From: Anabaena subtropica FACHB-260
GTDB lineage: Bacteria > Cyanobacteriota > Cyanobacteriia > Cyanobacteriales > Nostocaceae
NCBI RefSeq assembly: GCF_014697105.1
Contig: NZ_JACJRF010000020.1
Span: 1-64,000, forward strand
Direction: 5' to 3'
Length of the DNA: 64,000 nucleotides
Below, one piece after another: positions 1-9,477 of this stretch. The number at the start of each line of letters is the position of its first letter. The stretch's first letter is position 1. The position numbers were made by a program, and so were the translations under genes. A model generated the notes under the pieces. The model was not told where the DNA came from. It did not search any database and saw only the letters and a list, made by a program, of their open reading frames with translations.

Positions 1-189
<189 letters not shown>

Positions 190-223
190 TCTTCACGCGA
201 AAAGCAAGAGTTTCATTGTGAAT

Positions 224-258
224 AAAAAGCGCTCTCCATTTTGGAGGGTGCTTTTTAT
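224..258 (+). terminator. Rho-independent terminator of psbA
   Basis: A stem of AAAAAGC-G-CTCTCCA pairing with TGGAGGG-TGCTTTTT is followed by TATTTT, 35 bases after the psbA stop. Its location and T-rich tail fit an intrinsic terminator. Confidence 0.8.
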
Positions 259-471
259 TTTGGTGTTAATTTTTTTATTGCTCGGCTTGTCATTTAAATA
301 TTATTTAATTGTTGCTAGGCAATTTTCTGGCATGATTCAGTAGCATTCGCCAAACTGTCTCGCTGATTGCTCCTAAAGAGACTTCAGGCAAAGAAACCTT
401 TGTATCTACAAATTGACTGTAGAAGGACATTCCCATCATACAAAGTATTCTATTTCTAATTCCCCGTTTCA

Positions 472-855
472 CTATTCCCTTACACTAGACACCACTTTGC
501 GCGGGGTAAGGAAGGCAAGAACAATTGCCACTAATAACAATGCTGGAACATCACCAAACAGGTGTCCACGTTCAGCAGGATCAATTACTGCGTGTACCGC
601 CATAATTAGTCCATGCACTAAACTTGACCAAACAGTGAACCAGATTAGACTGAGGTGTGCTTCTGGTTGTCGAGAAGCCAACAGCAAAAAGACACCAAGC
701 GTCGCATAAACACCAATGATCATTTGTTCATATTCGTACTGACCAGGTTGCCATAACCAGCCTGATGCCCAAATCTTCGTTAGCGGATAAATAAGTAAAA
801 AGGCAGTTCCGAAAAGAATCAGAGCGATTTGTAAGTAACGATGACGCTCATCCAT
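472..855 (-). CDS. Small four-helix membrane protein, DUF6632-like
   Basis: This 127-residue protein has four hydrophobic segments: about residues 10-25 (IALILFGTAFLLIYPL), 45-60 (MIIGVYATLGVFLLLA), 68-90 (SLIWFTVWSSLVHGLIMAV) and 100-117 (DVPALLLVAIVLAFL). Short charged loops join them. I associate the pattern MDERHRYLQIAL...PGQYEYEQMIIGVYATLG...DPAERGHLFGDVPALLLVA with the DUF6632 family of uncharacterised bacterial membrane proteins; this is from memory and not checked. The start ATG directly precedes the conserved DERHRYL N terminus. It stands alone, convergent with psbA. Function unknown. Confidence 0.8.
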   Translation of the reverse strand: MDERHRYLQIALILFGTAFLLIYPLTKIWASGWLWQPGQYEYEQMIIGVYATLGVFLLLASRQPEAHLSLIWFTVWSSLVHGLIMAVHAVIDPAERGHLFGDVPALLLVAIVLAFLTPRKVVSSVRE

Positions 856-970
856 TGCTCTAACCTCTGCTATTTTCCGGTGCAGTCTCTATCAAAAAAC
901 TGCTTAGTTTGTAATAGTATCCCACTAGTGACACTTCAGTTTTAGAGTGTTGGGAATTTTAATACTTTAT

Positions 971-1126
971 TCACTCAGCGCTTACTTCCATTGACAGCTT
1001 TTTCAACTCTTCAATCCGACAGCACCCCCGTTTCCATAGCTGTCTTTGAGTTTTATCTACAGGATGATAATAGGCCCAAAAACAAATTGCAGAAGACTTT
1101 AGACTTGCAGAGCAACAAATAAATGA
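971..1126 (-). pseudogene. Remnant of a gene, C-terminal fragment
   Basis: An open minus-strand frame without a plausible start codon encodes about 51 residues. It ends CFWAYYHPVDKTQ, then RQLWKRGCCRIEELKKLSME, then VSAE and a stop. The composition looks like a real protein (W, Y, C, paired charges) and not like a chance AT-rich frame. The frame opens after a stop at about 1127-1129 and has no ATG before the SMEV methionine near the end, so only a C terminus is left. It overlaps in antisense the 5' part of another fragment at 1074-1298. Parent family not recognised. Confidence 0.35.
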
Positions 1127-1298
1127 TTACATCAAAAAATTCCAAGACGATTTTGATAGCCTACTAAAAGAACGGCAGACAAAAGAAGTAGAATCAGACA
1201 AAATCATTAATACTTTGAATCTGCAAAAAGAGAAACTGAATGAATATCTACAGGAATTAAAATTAATACGTCAATCTCTCAATACTTGGAAACCATAG
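1074..1298 (+). pseudogene. Remnant of a coiled-coil protein gene
   Basis: An open frame of 74 codons with no ATG, GTG or TTG start in a sensible place encodes a strongly helical, Gln/Glu/Lys-rich stretch. Examples are AEQQINDYIKKFQDDFDSLL, KERQTKEVESDKIINTLN and LQKEKLNEYLQELKLIRQSL, ending NTWKP. The heptad-like pattern of I/L residues indicates a coiled coil. An in-frame TAG lies directly upstream (1071-1073). It is probably the 3' end of a decayed gene; a translated peptide starting at a non-canonical codon cannot be excluded. Parent gene not recognised. Confidence 0.4.
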
Positions 1299-1515
1299 TG
1301 AGAAATCTGCGGATAGAATCCATTTGGGATCTATACGAGATGGATTGTAAATAAACCTGTTCTGTCACTTCCGGAAAACAATAATCGTAGCGAAACACTG
1401 GAACTTTTATCTCATCAAGCTTTGAGCTTTTCTTTTCTAATAGAAACTAAAATTTGTAGCCAAAAACTGAAAAGTAAAGCTCCGAAAGGCTTTCAGCGAT
1501 TGGGTTTTTCCAGTC

Positions 1516-1564
1516 TGAAACAAGAATAGAGACGTTGCATTGCAACATCTCTATTCTTGTTTCA
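1516..1564. repeat. Near-perfect 49-bp palindrome, probable bidirectional terminator or dispersed palindromic repeat
   Basis: Two 24-base arms starting TGAAACAAGAATAGAGA and containing GTTGCA are separated by one base, with a single mismatch (C/T) between arms. It lies 25 bases downstream of the SLH-FAS1 gene (minus strand), so it can end that transcript. Palindromes with a GTTGCA/TGCAAC core next to GAGA/TCTC are common dispersed repeats in Nostocales genomes (general knowledge). Confidence 0.75.
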
Positions 1565-1588
1565 GGAGACAATGAAATAGTTTATAAC

Positions 1589-3247
1589 CTAAAAGTTGTA
1601 GCCAACGCCGAATAATAAACCGACATCAGTTTGACCAACAAAAGCTGCATTAACAGTACCAGTGGCTGTAAATCTGTCGCCTAAAGGAACATCTACACCG
1701 CCAGTCAGCAATAAACCAGTTCTAGAGCCTCTACCAGTATCAATGGCAACACCAGCACCTACATAAGGTGATACAGGGAATGATTGGACAACACCTGGCT
1801 CTACTTCACGAGGATTGAAATCTAAAGTTAATGGCACTAAAACCGTGGTATTGTTTCCAAACACTGCCGATGGTCGCACCGATAGATTATTTGTTAAACC
1901 AACTTTACTGATAACTGCAAAGTTGCTGCGACTAACAGCGCTATCACCAGCTAAACCAACGTTACCAGCAACCCCTATATAACTAGAACCACCACGAGTA
2001 GCTCTACCTGGTGTCACAGCACCAGGTGCTTGTGCTTGAGGGGTTTCTTGTGGCTGCTGACCTGTCAGGTTGGGTGGAATCAAGACTTCGTTAATTGCAT
2101 GGATAACGCCATTGCTAGCTTGAATATTTGCTTGAACAACTCTAGCTTCATTGACTGCAATTTGATTGTTGGCGGTGTCAACTCTCACATTTACTGAAGC
2201 ATCACCAGCAGTTGTTAGTTGTCCAGAGGAGAGTTGGTTAGCAGTTAATTGTCCAGGAACCACATGGTATTGCAGAATTCTTCTCAATAGCTCTCGGTTT
2301 TGTGGTTGCTGTAACTGCTCTAAAGTACCCGCAGGCAAAGCCGCAAATGCTTCATTGGTAGGAGCAAAAACTGTGTAAGGGCCTGGTTGTTCTAGTACAT
2401 CTGTCAGACCTGCTGTTCTCAATAGAGAAGTCAAGGTACTAAAAGAATTACTCGATGCTGCCAGCGCAACAATGTTACCACCTTGTGTACCACCTGTAGT
2501 AGTACCAGTACCACCTACTATATAGTTAGCAGCTGTAACATTACTAGTTAAGGGTTGTACTTGTCCTTGCCGAACTAAAGCTTGATACAACAATGCTGCT
2601 GCTTCTGCACGGGTCAGTGAGGTTGTGGGATTAAGTTGTCTTAAATTCGGGTAGTTAACAACTATGTTGTTTTGTGTTGCTGCGGCTACGCCACTCACAG
2701 CATAGTCAGGAATTGCTGAAGCATCTGCATATAAGTCATTGATAACACCAGATGCAGTGCCAGTAGCAGTCAAATTTAAACCATTGCTTAAAGCAACGAT
2801 CGCCTGTACTCTAGGAATCTGTTGATTAGGACGAAACACGTTCCCAGGATAACCTGAAATAAATCCAGTTTCGTAAGCTTCCCGAATTGCCTCCGATGCC
2901 CAAAAATTAGCAGGTACATCAGTAAAACCACTCGCACCTAATTGTCGGACTGGTTGTTGATTAAAAGCTCTTTGGATTAGGGTGGCAAATTCAGCACGGC
3001 TTACTGCTTGGTTTGGTCTAAAAGTCCCATCTGGAAAACCTGCAACAATATTTCTTTCTGCCAAAGCTTGGATGAATGGCTGCGCCCAGTAATTGGCACT
3101 AACATCAGAAAAATTAGAGGTATTTGATTGCGTAATTGTTTGCGCTGAAGCTGGGATAGAAACTATTAAGGGATTTATCGTTATAGCTGTCATCCCCAAA
3201 GCCAGCAATGTTGTGTGTGCTAGTGACCGACGAACTGAACTAAACAT
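1589..3247 (-). CDS. Secreted SLH-fasciclin (FAS1) protein with C-terminal beta-barrel-like region
   Basis: This is an envelope protein of about 552 residues. The start is the ATG of MFSSVRRSL, because GGAGGT sits 7 bases upstream; a frame extension of 7 codons upstream lacks such a site. A signal peptide ends near PASAQT (about 36). Three SLH-type repeats follow: FSDVSANYW (about 45-95), FTDVPANFW (about 105-155), and a degenerate one with YADASAIPDYAV (about 165-220). A FAS1 domain occupies about 255-390, with the H1/H2-like motifs YTVFAPTNEAFAALP and GVIHAINEVLIPP. The last 130 residues are Gly-rich beta strands ending GVGYNF, with the terminal aromatic typical of outer-membrane barrels. 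SLH domains normally bind peptidoglycan-linked polymers, so the protein could bridge wall and outer membrane. This three-part order is unusual for SLH porins, which carry one SLH and a larger barrel. Exact role unknown. Confidence 0.88.
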   Translation of the reverse strand: MFSSVRRSLAHTTLLALGMTAITINPLIVSIPASAQTITQSNTSNFSDVSANYWAQPFIQALAERNIVAGFPDGTFRPNQAVSRAEFATLIQRAFNQQPVRQLGASGFTDVPANFWASEAIREAYETGFISGYPGNVFRPNQQIPRVQAIVALSNGLNLTATGTASGVINDLYADASAIPDYAVSGVAAATQNNIVVNYPNLRQLNPTTSLTRAEAAALLYQALVRQGQVQPLTSNVTAANYIVGGTGTTTGGTQGGNIVALAASSNSFSTLTSLLRTAGLTDVLEQPGPYTVFAPTNEAFAALPAGTLEQLQQPQNRELLRRILQYHVVPGQLTANQLSSGQLTTAGDASVNVRVDTANNQIAVNEARVVQANIQASNGVIHAINEVLIPPNLTGQQPQETPQAQAPGAVTPGRATRGGSSYIGVAGNVGLAGDSAVSRSNFAVISKVGLTNNLSVRPSAVFGNNTTVLVPLTLDFNPREVEPGVVQSFPVSPYVGAGVAIDTGRGSRTGLLLTGGVDVPLGDRFTATGTVNAAFVGQTDVGLLFGVGYNF

Positions 3248-3981
3248 GAAAAAGACCTCCAAAAACAAGTAAATAATTGCACAAGACTATGGATTGACGA
3301 TGGGAAACAACTACTTGTATGGTTGATTCAATAAAAGTCTAGACATTATTTTTTGGCTGACAACGGTACCAAATCGATAAGAATATTTTTCTCTCCTGAA
3401 CATCAAATTTGCTAATAACTTAGTTATCAATTTCTAAACTGAAAACCACAATATTATTAATCAAATATCGAGTTATTAGATAGGATGATGTGCAGCCAAG
3501 AGATGCTATACGCATGGTTATGGAAGGGGCTGGAGTCGAAAATATTCATTTATCATCAACATCTAGTAATATTATAATTGCGAAATTTATTAGTCTTCTA
3601 AAGAGAATTTTTACAGAGATTAACCTATTTTAATAACTAGCTAAAGGTTATATTTTCTAGATATTATTTCATACCTTAGGTAGTTGGATATTGTAAGAAT
3701 TTTGATAATATCCAAAGTGAATACGTCTAAATAAGTATTCTTATGAGAAGAATAATGATGTTGAGAAATTATCTTCTCTAATCTGCATTTTTTCCTACGG
3801 AATCATACTTTTTCCATGATGGTATTTACTCTCAGCAAATCTTCGTAATTGATTTCACAGAAGACGGAACACCGTTGCTGAAAGTAGACTCGTGCTTATA
3901 TCCCAGCAAACTTTCTTGGATATGTGAGAGTTACACGGTAAATTTTCTCCGAAAAGATAATTTTATATTGGATGTAAACCT
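3248..3981. other. 734-bp AT-rich intergenic region, no convincing gene
   Basis: This is the divergent spacer between the SLH-FAS1 gene and lemA. Only short frames of about 30-39 codons occur (for example 3514-3633 on the plus strand), with no ribosome-binding site and no recognisable composition. No clear hairpin terminator or operator was seen. It presumably holds both promoters. Confidence 0.5.
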
Positions 3982-4578
3982 ATGAGCCTGATCGGGTTGT
4001 TCATATTTGCTGTAACGATAGTTGCGATTGTTGCAGTCGTCATCATTAGTAGCTACAACGATTTAGTCAAATTTCGCAACCGCTACAAAAATGCTTACTC
4101 CCAAATAGACGTACAGTTACAGCGCCGCTATGATTTAATTCCCAATTTGGTGGAAACAGCCAAAGGTTATATGAAACATGAACGAGAAACCTTAGAAGGT
4201 GTCATCACCGCCCGGAACTCTGCAATTAATGCTAGTAGTCGCGCTTCACAAAATCCTGGTGATCCCCAGGCGATGCAGCAGTTGGGTAATGCAGAAGCTG
4301 CGCTAACAGGTGCGTTAAGTCGCTTGATGGTACTTTCGGAAGCATACCCAGAATTGAAAGCCGATCGCTCCATGAGCCAAGTCATGGAAGAACTATCTTC
4401 AACAGAAAACCGGATTGCCTTTGCACGTCAGGCTTTTAATGATGCGGTAACACTATACAACACTAAAAGCGAGTCGTTCCCCAGTAATTTAATTGCCAAT
4501 ACTTTCAACTTTACTTTGGCGGAATTACTAGCAGAAGCTGCTCCCGAAGTCAAAAATGCTCCGCGCGTGTCTTTTTAG
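3982..4578 (+). CDS. LemA family membrane-anchored protein
   Basis: The 198-residue protein has one N-terminal transmembrane helix (LIGLFIFAVTIVAIVAVVIIS, about residues 3-24). A long helical LemA domain follows, with the family signature YNDLVKFRNRYKNAYSQIDV then QLQRRYDLIPNLVETAKGYM, and the C-terminal FNDAVTLYNT plus an FPSNLIA segment. The biochemical role of LemA proteins is not established. They are often encoded beside membrane metalloproteases, as here: the M48 gene starts 6 bases after the stop, so the two are almost certainly co-transcribed and probably act together on membrane proteins (inference). Confidence 0.95.
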   Translation: MSLIGLFIFAVTIVAIVAVVIISSYNDLVKFRNRYKNAYSQIDVQLQRRYDLIPNLVETAKGYMKHERETLEGVITARNSAINASSRASQNPGDPQAMQQLGNAEAALTGALSRLMVLSEAYPELKADRSMSQVMEELSSTENRIAFARQAFNDAVTLYNTKSESFPSNLIANTFNFTLAELLAEAAPEVKNAPRVSF

Positions 4579-4584
4579 GTATCT

Positions 4585-6477
4585 ATGAATTTCTTTGAAC
4601 ATCAAGACAAGGCACGGCAAAACACGCAGCAGCTACTAGGGTTATTTATCTTGTCCATAGTGGTCATGATTGTCGCAATTTACATTGCTGCGTTATTTCT
4701 TTTCGGTATAGCTCCTCATATTTGGTGGCAACCGCAATTATTTCTGGGCATTGCTAGTTTGACAATTATAGCGATCGCTCTAGCTAGTCTGTATAAAATT
4801 GTCTGTCTGCGCCAAGGTGGACGAGTCATTGCCCAAGAGTTAGGAGGACGGCTCCTCATAGCAGACAGAGCCAACGCCGAAGAAAAACAACTATTAAATA
4901 TAGTCGAGGAAATGGCGATCGCTTCTGGTATTCCTGTGCCATTAGTCTATATCCTCGATGCAGAAACTAGCATCAATGCTTTTGCTGCTGGGTTTACACT
5001 TAATGATGCTGTCATTGGTGTCACCCGTGGCACTTTAGCACACCTGAACCGAGATGAACTACAAGGAGTTATCGGTCACGAATTTAGTCACATTATCAAT
5101 GGAGATATGGGACTAAATTTGCGTTTAGTGGGTATGTTACACGGAATTTTGTTTATTTACCTAACCGGGGAGTTATTATTGCGGCTGCGTAGCAGTTCCC
5201 GCGAAGAAAAGGGTTTGCCCTTGTGGGCTTTTGGTTTAGCACTAATGCTAATTGGCTGGATTGGCTTAATCTGCGGTCGTCTGATCAAAGCCGCCGTCTC
5301 CCGTCAACGGGAATTCCTCGCCGATGCTTCCGCCGTACAGTTCACTCGTAACCCCGATGGCATTGCGGGAGTATTTGAAAAACTCCAACGCTTGGATTCA
5401 CGCCTAATTTCTCCTCGTGCAGAAGCCGCCAGTCATATGTTTTTTGGCAATGCCCTCAACCCTTCTTTTTGGGACGAAATGCTGTCAACCCACCCACCCC
5501 TGACAGAACGCATCCGCCGCGTCCGGGGTTTGAACACCCGTGATCTAGCAGCAATGCCACCGCCTGTCCACCGTTCCCGTTCCTCAGATTCCCTAGCAAT
5601 GAGTTTTGCAGGTGGTAATACAATTACCCCAGAACAGGTAGTCAACCAAGTAGGGAGCGTTGCACCAGAGCATTTTGCCCATACTCAAGCGTTGTTATCC
5701 CAGTTGCCAGAATCCCTCCGCTTGGGTGTCAGGGAACAGCAAAGTGCAATGGCGATCGCTTTTGCCTTAGCATTAGATACAGCAAATTCTCAAGTACAAG
5801 AACGCCAACTGGCTTGGCTGCGAGAAGTACAACCTGCCGAGGTTGTAGAACAAACTTTGATATTTAGGAACGAAATCAGTCAATTAGACCCCAGGCTGCA
5901 TTTACCATTGGTTGATTTAACAGTACCTGCATTACGTAAATTTTCTTCTAAAGATTGTCATCGATTGTGCAAATGTATCCAAGGTTTAGTCGTAGCCACT
6001 GGCAATTTTTCACTGTGGCATTTTGTCTTGCAGTTAGTTCTATGGCATCGCCTGCAATCTTGTATAGATCCTGCAGCAACAACAAAAGTAGAATTTACGT
6101 CCATAGAAGAGATTTGGTCAGATAGTATTATCGTACTGTCAGCAATTGCCCGTGTAGGACAATGCCAACCCGACGATATTGCTTATGCTTTTCGTTCTGG
6201 AGTTTTTCGCCTACCTGGAGCCGCACGACAAGAAAAATCAGATACACCTGTAGATTGTAATTTCTCGGAAGTTAAAAAGAGTGTGGAACGCCTCCGCCTT
6301 GCTTCTCCCAAACTTAAGCAAGCTATCGTCGATGCCTGCGCTCACACAGTACTACTAGATAATAAAGTTACCAACCCCGAAGCAGATTTATTAAGAGCGA
6401 TCGCCATGACCTTAGACTGTCCAATTCCACCGTTTTTAAATTCCCAACGTGGCGTTACCAAGGACAAATCTTCTTGA
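4585..6477 (+). CDS. HtpX-like M48 membrane metalloprotease with long C-terminal TerB-like extension
   Basis: This 630-residue zinc protease has two N-terminal membrane helices (about 17-45 and 50-72). The catalytic HEFSH motif is at H165-E166-H169 and the probable third zinc ligand is E243 in REFLADASAVQF; two further helices lie between (about 185-205 and 212-232). Classical HtpX is about 290 residues. Here some 300 more follow the protease domain, ending in a helical segment with VLLDNKVTNPEADLLRAIA, which resembles TerB-like tails of cyanobacterial M48 proteins. The active site should face the cytosol and the protein likely does quality control of membrane proteins (family knowledge). It is the second gene of an operon with lemA. 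Confidence 0.93.
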   Translation: MNFFEHQDKARQNTQQLLGLFILSIVVMIVAIYIAALFLFGIAPHIWWQPQLFLGIASLTIIAIALASLYKIVCLRQGGRVIAQELGGRLLIADRANAEEKQLLNIVEEMAIASGIPVPLVYILDAETSINAFAAGFTLNDAVIGVTRGTLAHLNRDELQGVIGHEFSHIINGDMGLNLRLVGMLHGILFIYLTGELLLRLRSSSREEKGLPLWAFGLALMLIGWIGLICGRLIKAAVSRQREFLADASAVQFTRNPDGIAGVFEKLQRLDSRLISPRAEAASHMFFGNALNPSFWDEMLSTHPPLTERIRRVRGLNTRDLAAMPPPVHRSRSSDSLAMSFAGGNTITPEQVVNQVGSVAPEHFAHTQALLSQLPESLRLGVREQQSAMAIAFALALDTANSQVQERQLAWLREVQPAEVVEQTLIFRNEISQLDPRLHLPLVDLTVPALRKFSSKDCHRLCKCIQGLVVATGNFSLWHFVLQLVLWHRLQSCIDPAATTKVEFTSIEEIWSDSIIVLSAIARVGQCQPDDIAYAFRSGVFRLPGAARQEKSDTPVDCNFSEVKKSVERLRLASPKLKQAIVDACAHTVLLDNKVTNPEADLLRAIAMTLDCPIPPFLNSQRGVTKDKSS

Positions 6478-6604
6478 CAACAAGCATATCTGACCTATAC
6501 TAAAAAATTCCATTTTTTTGGAGAAGTATAAAATTTTTGAGACAAAATTACAGCCGTCTCAGCAATCCCTAAAATTGGTTGTTATATTGTACTAAATAAC
6601 TATT

Positions 6605-7351
6605 TTGCTGAACTTGGGGAAAGCTGTGCGTAATGATTTACAAGATTTGGAGATTAGTCATAAAGAATTAGAAAATTTGACTAATCTACCTGTGAAATCC
6701 GAATTAATTATTATCAGGAATATTTTTAAAAAGATTTGTAAAAAAATCGTAACTCAAATTAAAGGCTCCGAAGGTGCTACCGTAATTTTTCTGAGCTTTT
6801 CTGTATTTATTTTTGCCTACTTACTATTTGATATCTTTATTAAGATATTTGCTACATGGATAGAGATACCATCCTGGTTATTATTAATAATTTTAAGTTT
6901 GTTAGGAGGAATAGGTACACAGACATTTTTATATTACTGGTGGCGTAACCAGCAGAAAATAATCAAAAAAAATATGACCAATTCTTTAGAAATTCTCTTA
7001 AATGATGTTGATAGATATAATGCTGTTATCAAAGCCATAGATATTAATGACCAGATAGAAGATGCTGGTAACGTAGGGGTAAATATTAAGGAAAGAAAAA
7101 AAGTTATCGATGCACTTAGACTAACAAAAGCCGATTTAATTAGAGCTTTGAGAACAGAAAGAATATTGAGAGAAAATAAGAACTTTATTCTCGGTAATAC
7201 AGAGTTATTTACCAACAATTTAGCAACATTAACTGCCATGCAGGTGACCGAACAAGCTACTGAACACGGCAGATTACTAAATGAAGCATTGCAAATTGCC
7301 TTAGATGTGCAATATGAAATGAAAAGCTTACAAAGCCAATCTAATACATGA
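6605..7351 (+). CDS. Unknown membrane protein with two helices and flanking coiled coils
   Basis: About 248 residues if translation begins at TTG 6605; GTG 6626 is an alternative, and there is no ATG until residue 123. The frame only opens at 6596, so the start is uncertain. A basic helical N-terminal part is followed by two membrane segments (about residues 57-80, VIFLSFSVFIFAYLLFDIFI, and 88-110, SWLLLIILSLLGGIGTQTFL). A C-terminal helical, charged region follows (about 118-245) with coiled-coil character. I do not recognise the family. It follows the M48 gene by 127 bases in the same direction but no linkage in function is evident. Confidence 0.7.
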   Translation: MLNLGKAVRNDLQDLEISHKELENLTNLPVKSELIIIRNIFKKICKKIVTQIKGSEGATVIFLSFSVFIFAYLLFDIFIKIFATWIEIPSWLLLIILSLLGGIGTQTFLYYWWRNQQKIIKKNMTNSLEILLNDVDRYNAVIKAIDINDQIEDAGNVGVNIKERKKVIDALRLTKADLIRALRTERILRENKNFILGNTELFTNNLATLTAMQVTEQATEHGRLLNEALQIALDVQYEMKSLQSQSNT

Positions 7352-7460
7352 AGGGCGAGAGAGTCAGGGAAATGAGGAAGAATTTTACCTACCTTGTCTC
7401 TCTCATCCCCAATCCACCGTTTAACATAAAGAAGTGTAAATTAAGCGATCGCCTACACGC

Positions 7461-8228
7461 ATGGATTGGAAAGAAATTAGAGGTAACTGGGTGCTAGTTC
7501 CCCGAAATCCAGTCGGGATCATTCATTTCTTGGGAGGTGCATTTGTCGCCACTGCTCCCCATCTGACTTACCGTTGGTTATTGGAACAATTGGCAAATAA
7601 AGGGTTTGTAGTTATCGCCACGCCTTTTGTCAATACTTTGGATCATATTGCGATCGCCAACTCTGTACTATTGAACTTTGAGCGCACAGTAGAACGATTA
7701 CATGACTCTGGCACATTACGCAAACTCTACCTGCCTACCTACGGAATTGGACATAGTATGGGGTGTAAACTCCATTTACTCATTGGTAGTCTTTTCCCTG
7801 TAGAACGGGCAGGCAATATTTTAATCTCCTTCAATAACTATGCAGCTAAGGATGCTATACCTTTAGTGGAGCAATTCAACACTGCTTTGGCGATTGAATT
7901 TACTCCCTCGCCGTTGGAAACCAAGAAACTAGTCCAGGAGGGCTACAACGTCCGTCGCAACTTATTAATCAAATTTAATAACGATAATCTCGACCAATCA
8001 GCCGCTTTAACCAAAATTTTACAAGCACGCTTTCCAGAAATGGTCACAGTCCAGACTTTACCAGGAACACACACCACGCCTTTAGGGCAAGATGTCAAAT
8101 GGCAAACAGGGACATCATTCACCCCCTTTGATGCTTTAGGGCAGTGGTTCAAACAAGAAGTATATCGTGACTTAAATCAGCTAAACCGTGCCATACTCTT
8201 GTGGTTAAATCCTCTTTCACCACTGTAA
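7461..8228 (+). CDS. DUF1350 alpha/beta-hydrolase-fold protein
   Basis: The 255-residue protein has the start MDWKEIRGNWVLVPRNPVGI and the segment HFLGGAFVATAPHLTYRWLL typical of DUF1350, a family conserved in cyanobacteria and plastids. The nucleophile elbow GHSMG is intact, with Ser99, after a beta strand (LYLPTYGIGHSMG). A possible catalytic acid lies in FNNDNLDQ and a His near LPGTHTTPL, so hydrolase activity is plausible, but no substrate is known. It has its own spacer on both sides, the downstream one made of repetitive DNA. Confidence 0.9.
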   Translation: MDWKEIRGNWVLVPRNPVGIIHFLGGAFVATAPHLTYRWLLEQLANKGFVVIATPFVNTLDHIAIANSVLLNFERTVERLHDSGTLRKLYLPTYGIGHSMGCKLHLLIGSLFPVERAGNILISFNNYAAKDAIPLVEQFNTALAIEFTPSPLETKKLVQEGYNVRRNLLIKFNNDNLDQSAALTKILQARFPEMVTVQTLPGTHTTPLGQDVKWQTGTSFTPFDALGQWFKQEVYRDLNQLNRAILLWLNPLSPL

Positions 8229-8340
8229 AAGGCAGGGAAGCAAGGAGTAGAGGCTAGGGAGCAAGTGACTTAGCAGGGGGCAGGGAGCAGGGGGAGAAGA
8301 GAACTAATGACTAATGACTGATGACTATTGACTAATAACT
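8229..8340. repeat. Intergenic repetitive tract (AGCAGGGGG-type and ACTAATG heptamers)
   Basis: A G-rich section (GGCAGGGAAGC, AGCAGGGGGCAGGGAGC) is followed by imperfect copies of the heptamer ACTAATG/ACTGATG/ACTATTG directly before the next start codon. These are the short tandemly repeated sequences characteristic of heterocystous cyanobacteria. Confidence 0.7.
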
Positions 8341-9477
8341 ATGTTTCAAATCCTCATAATTGATGATGATCTATCAATTCAAATATTATTAAAAAGAATT
8401 TTACAAAAACAGGGCTATCAAATAGTCACTGCTTGTAATGGTGAAGAAGGAATTACTCAAGCACTGGCTTGTCATCCTGCATTAATTATTTGTGATTGGA
8501 TTATGCCAGGCTTAAATGGACTGGAGGTTTGTCACCGCATCAAAACAGATCCGGATTTATCCACTACATTTTTTATTTTATTAACATCTTTAGATTCTGT
8601 AGCTGATCGCGTCAAAGGGTTAGATGCTGGTGCTGATGATTTTATCACCAAACCTATTGAGCAAAACGAATTGAAAGCAAGAGTCAGAGCCGGATTGAGA
8701 CTGCATCAATTGAGTCGAGATTTACGAACCCAAAAGCTGCTGTTAGAAGAAGAACTCGCGGAAGCAGCAGAATACGTGCGATCGCTTCTACCAGAACCGA
8801 TAGATGCACCGATTAGCATCCATTCCCGATTTATCCCCTCTCGCCAACTCGGGGGCGATTGTTTTGATTATTACTGGCTAGATGACGATTCCTTAGCAAT
8901 GTATCTCCTAGACACAGCCGGACACGGATTAAAAGCCGCTCTTCCTTCAATTTCAGTTTTAAACCTTTTGCGTTCTCGCGCCCTGAAAAATCTCAATTAC
9001 TACCAACCAAGCGATGTCCTTAAAGGTTTAAATGAAACTTTCCAGATGAATTATCAAAATGATAAATACTTTACTATCTGGTATGGTGTTTATAACTGTG
9101 TTAAACGACAGATGATTTATGCTAGTGCTGGTCATCCACCAGCAATATTAATATCTGGAACATCTCCTAATAGTACAGAAATTCAAATTTTAAGAACACC
9201 TGGAATGCCAGTTGGTATGTTTCCAGAAGCTCAATATATTGATGAGTATTGTGATGTCGAAAAATTGAGTAGCCTTTATATCTTCAGTGATGGAGCTTAT
9301 GAAATCACTAAATTAGATGGTAAACTTTGGAGTCTGGATGCTTTTATTCAAATACTTGCTAGCGTACATCATAATGACGATTATCAACTAGATCATGTAT
9401 TGAATTGCCTCACCGCTTTGAACTCCAAAGATACGTTTGAAGATGATTTATCAATCCTACAAATAAAATTCGATTAA
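8341..9477 (+). CDS. Response regulator with SpoIIE/RsbU-type PP2C phosphatase output
   Basis: The 378-residue protein has a CheY receiver (1-120) with acidic pocket D8-D10, phospho-acceptor D52 (ICDWIMPG) and K104 (FITKPIE). A short coiled coil follows (about 125-150, LRTQKLLLEEELAEAAEYVR), then a PP2C/SpoIIE phosphatase domain with the metal-binding motifs GGDCFDYYW, DTAGHG, SAGHPPAIL, FSDGAYE and EDDLSIL. Such proteins dephosphorylate a STAS anti-sigma antagonist when the receiver is phosphorylated (family knowledge). A STAS protein is encoded convergently right next to it, the two stop codons overlapping, which supports a partner-switching pair. No kinase or anti-sigma factor is seen nearby. 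Confidence 0.95.
   Translation: MFQILIIDDDLSIQILLKRILQKQGYQIVTACNGEEGITQALACHPALIICDWIMPGLNGLEVCHRIKTDPDLSTTFFILLTSLDSVADRVKGLDAGADDFITKPIEQNELKARVRAGLRLHQLSRDLRTQKLLLEEELAEAAEYVRSLLPEPIDAPISIHSRFIPSRQLGGDCFDYYWLDDDSLAMYLLDTAGHGLKAALPSISVLNLLRSRALKNLNYYQPSDVLKGLNETFQMNYQNDKYFTIWYGVYNCVKRQMIYASAGHPPAILISGTSPNSTEIQILRTPGMPVGMFPEAQYIDEYCDVEKLSSLYIFSDGAYEITKLDGKLWSLDAFIQILASVHHNDDYQLDHVLNCLTALNSKDTFEDDLSILQIKFD

Noticed and set aside
413-709. Plus-strand frame of 98 codons
   Set aside because: It lies antisense to the well-supported membrane-protein gene at 472-855 and has no recognisable composition.
3484-3633. Short frames of 30 and 39 codons between the SLH-FAS1 and lemA genes
   Set aside because: No ribosome site, overlapping each other in different frames, nothing protein-like.
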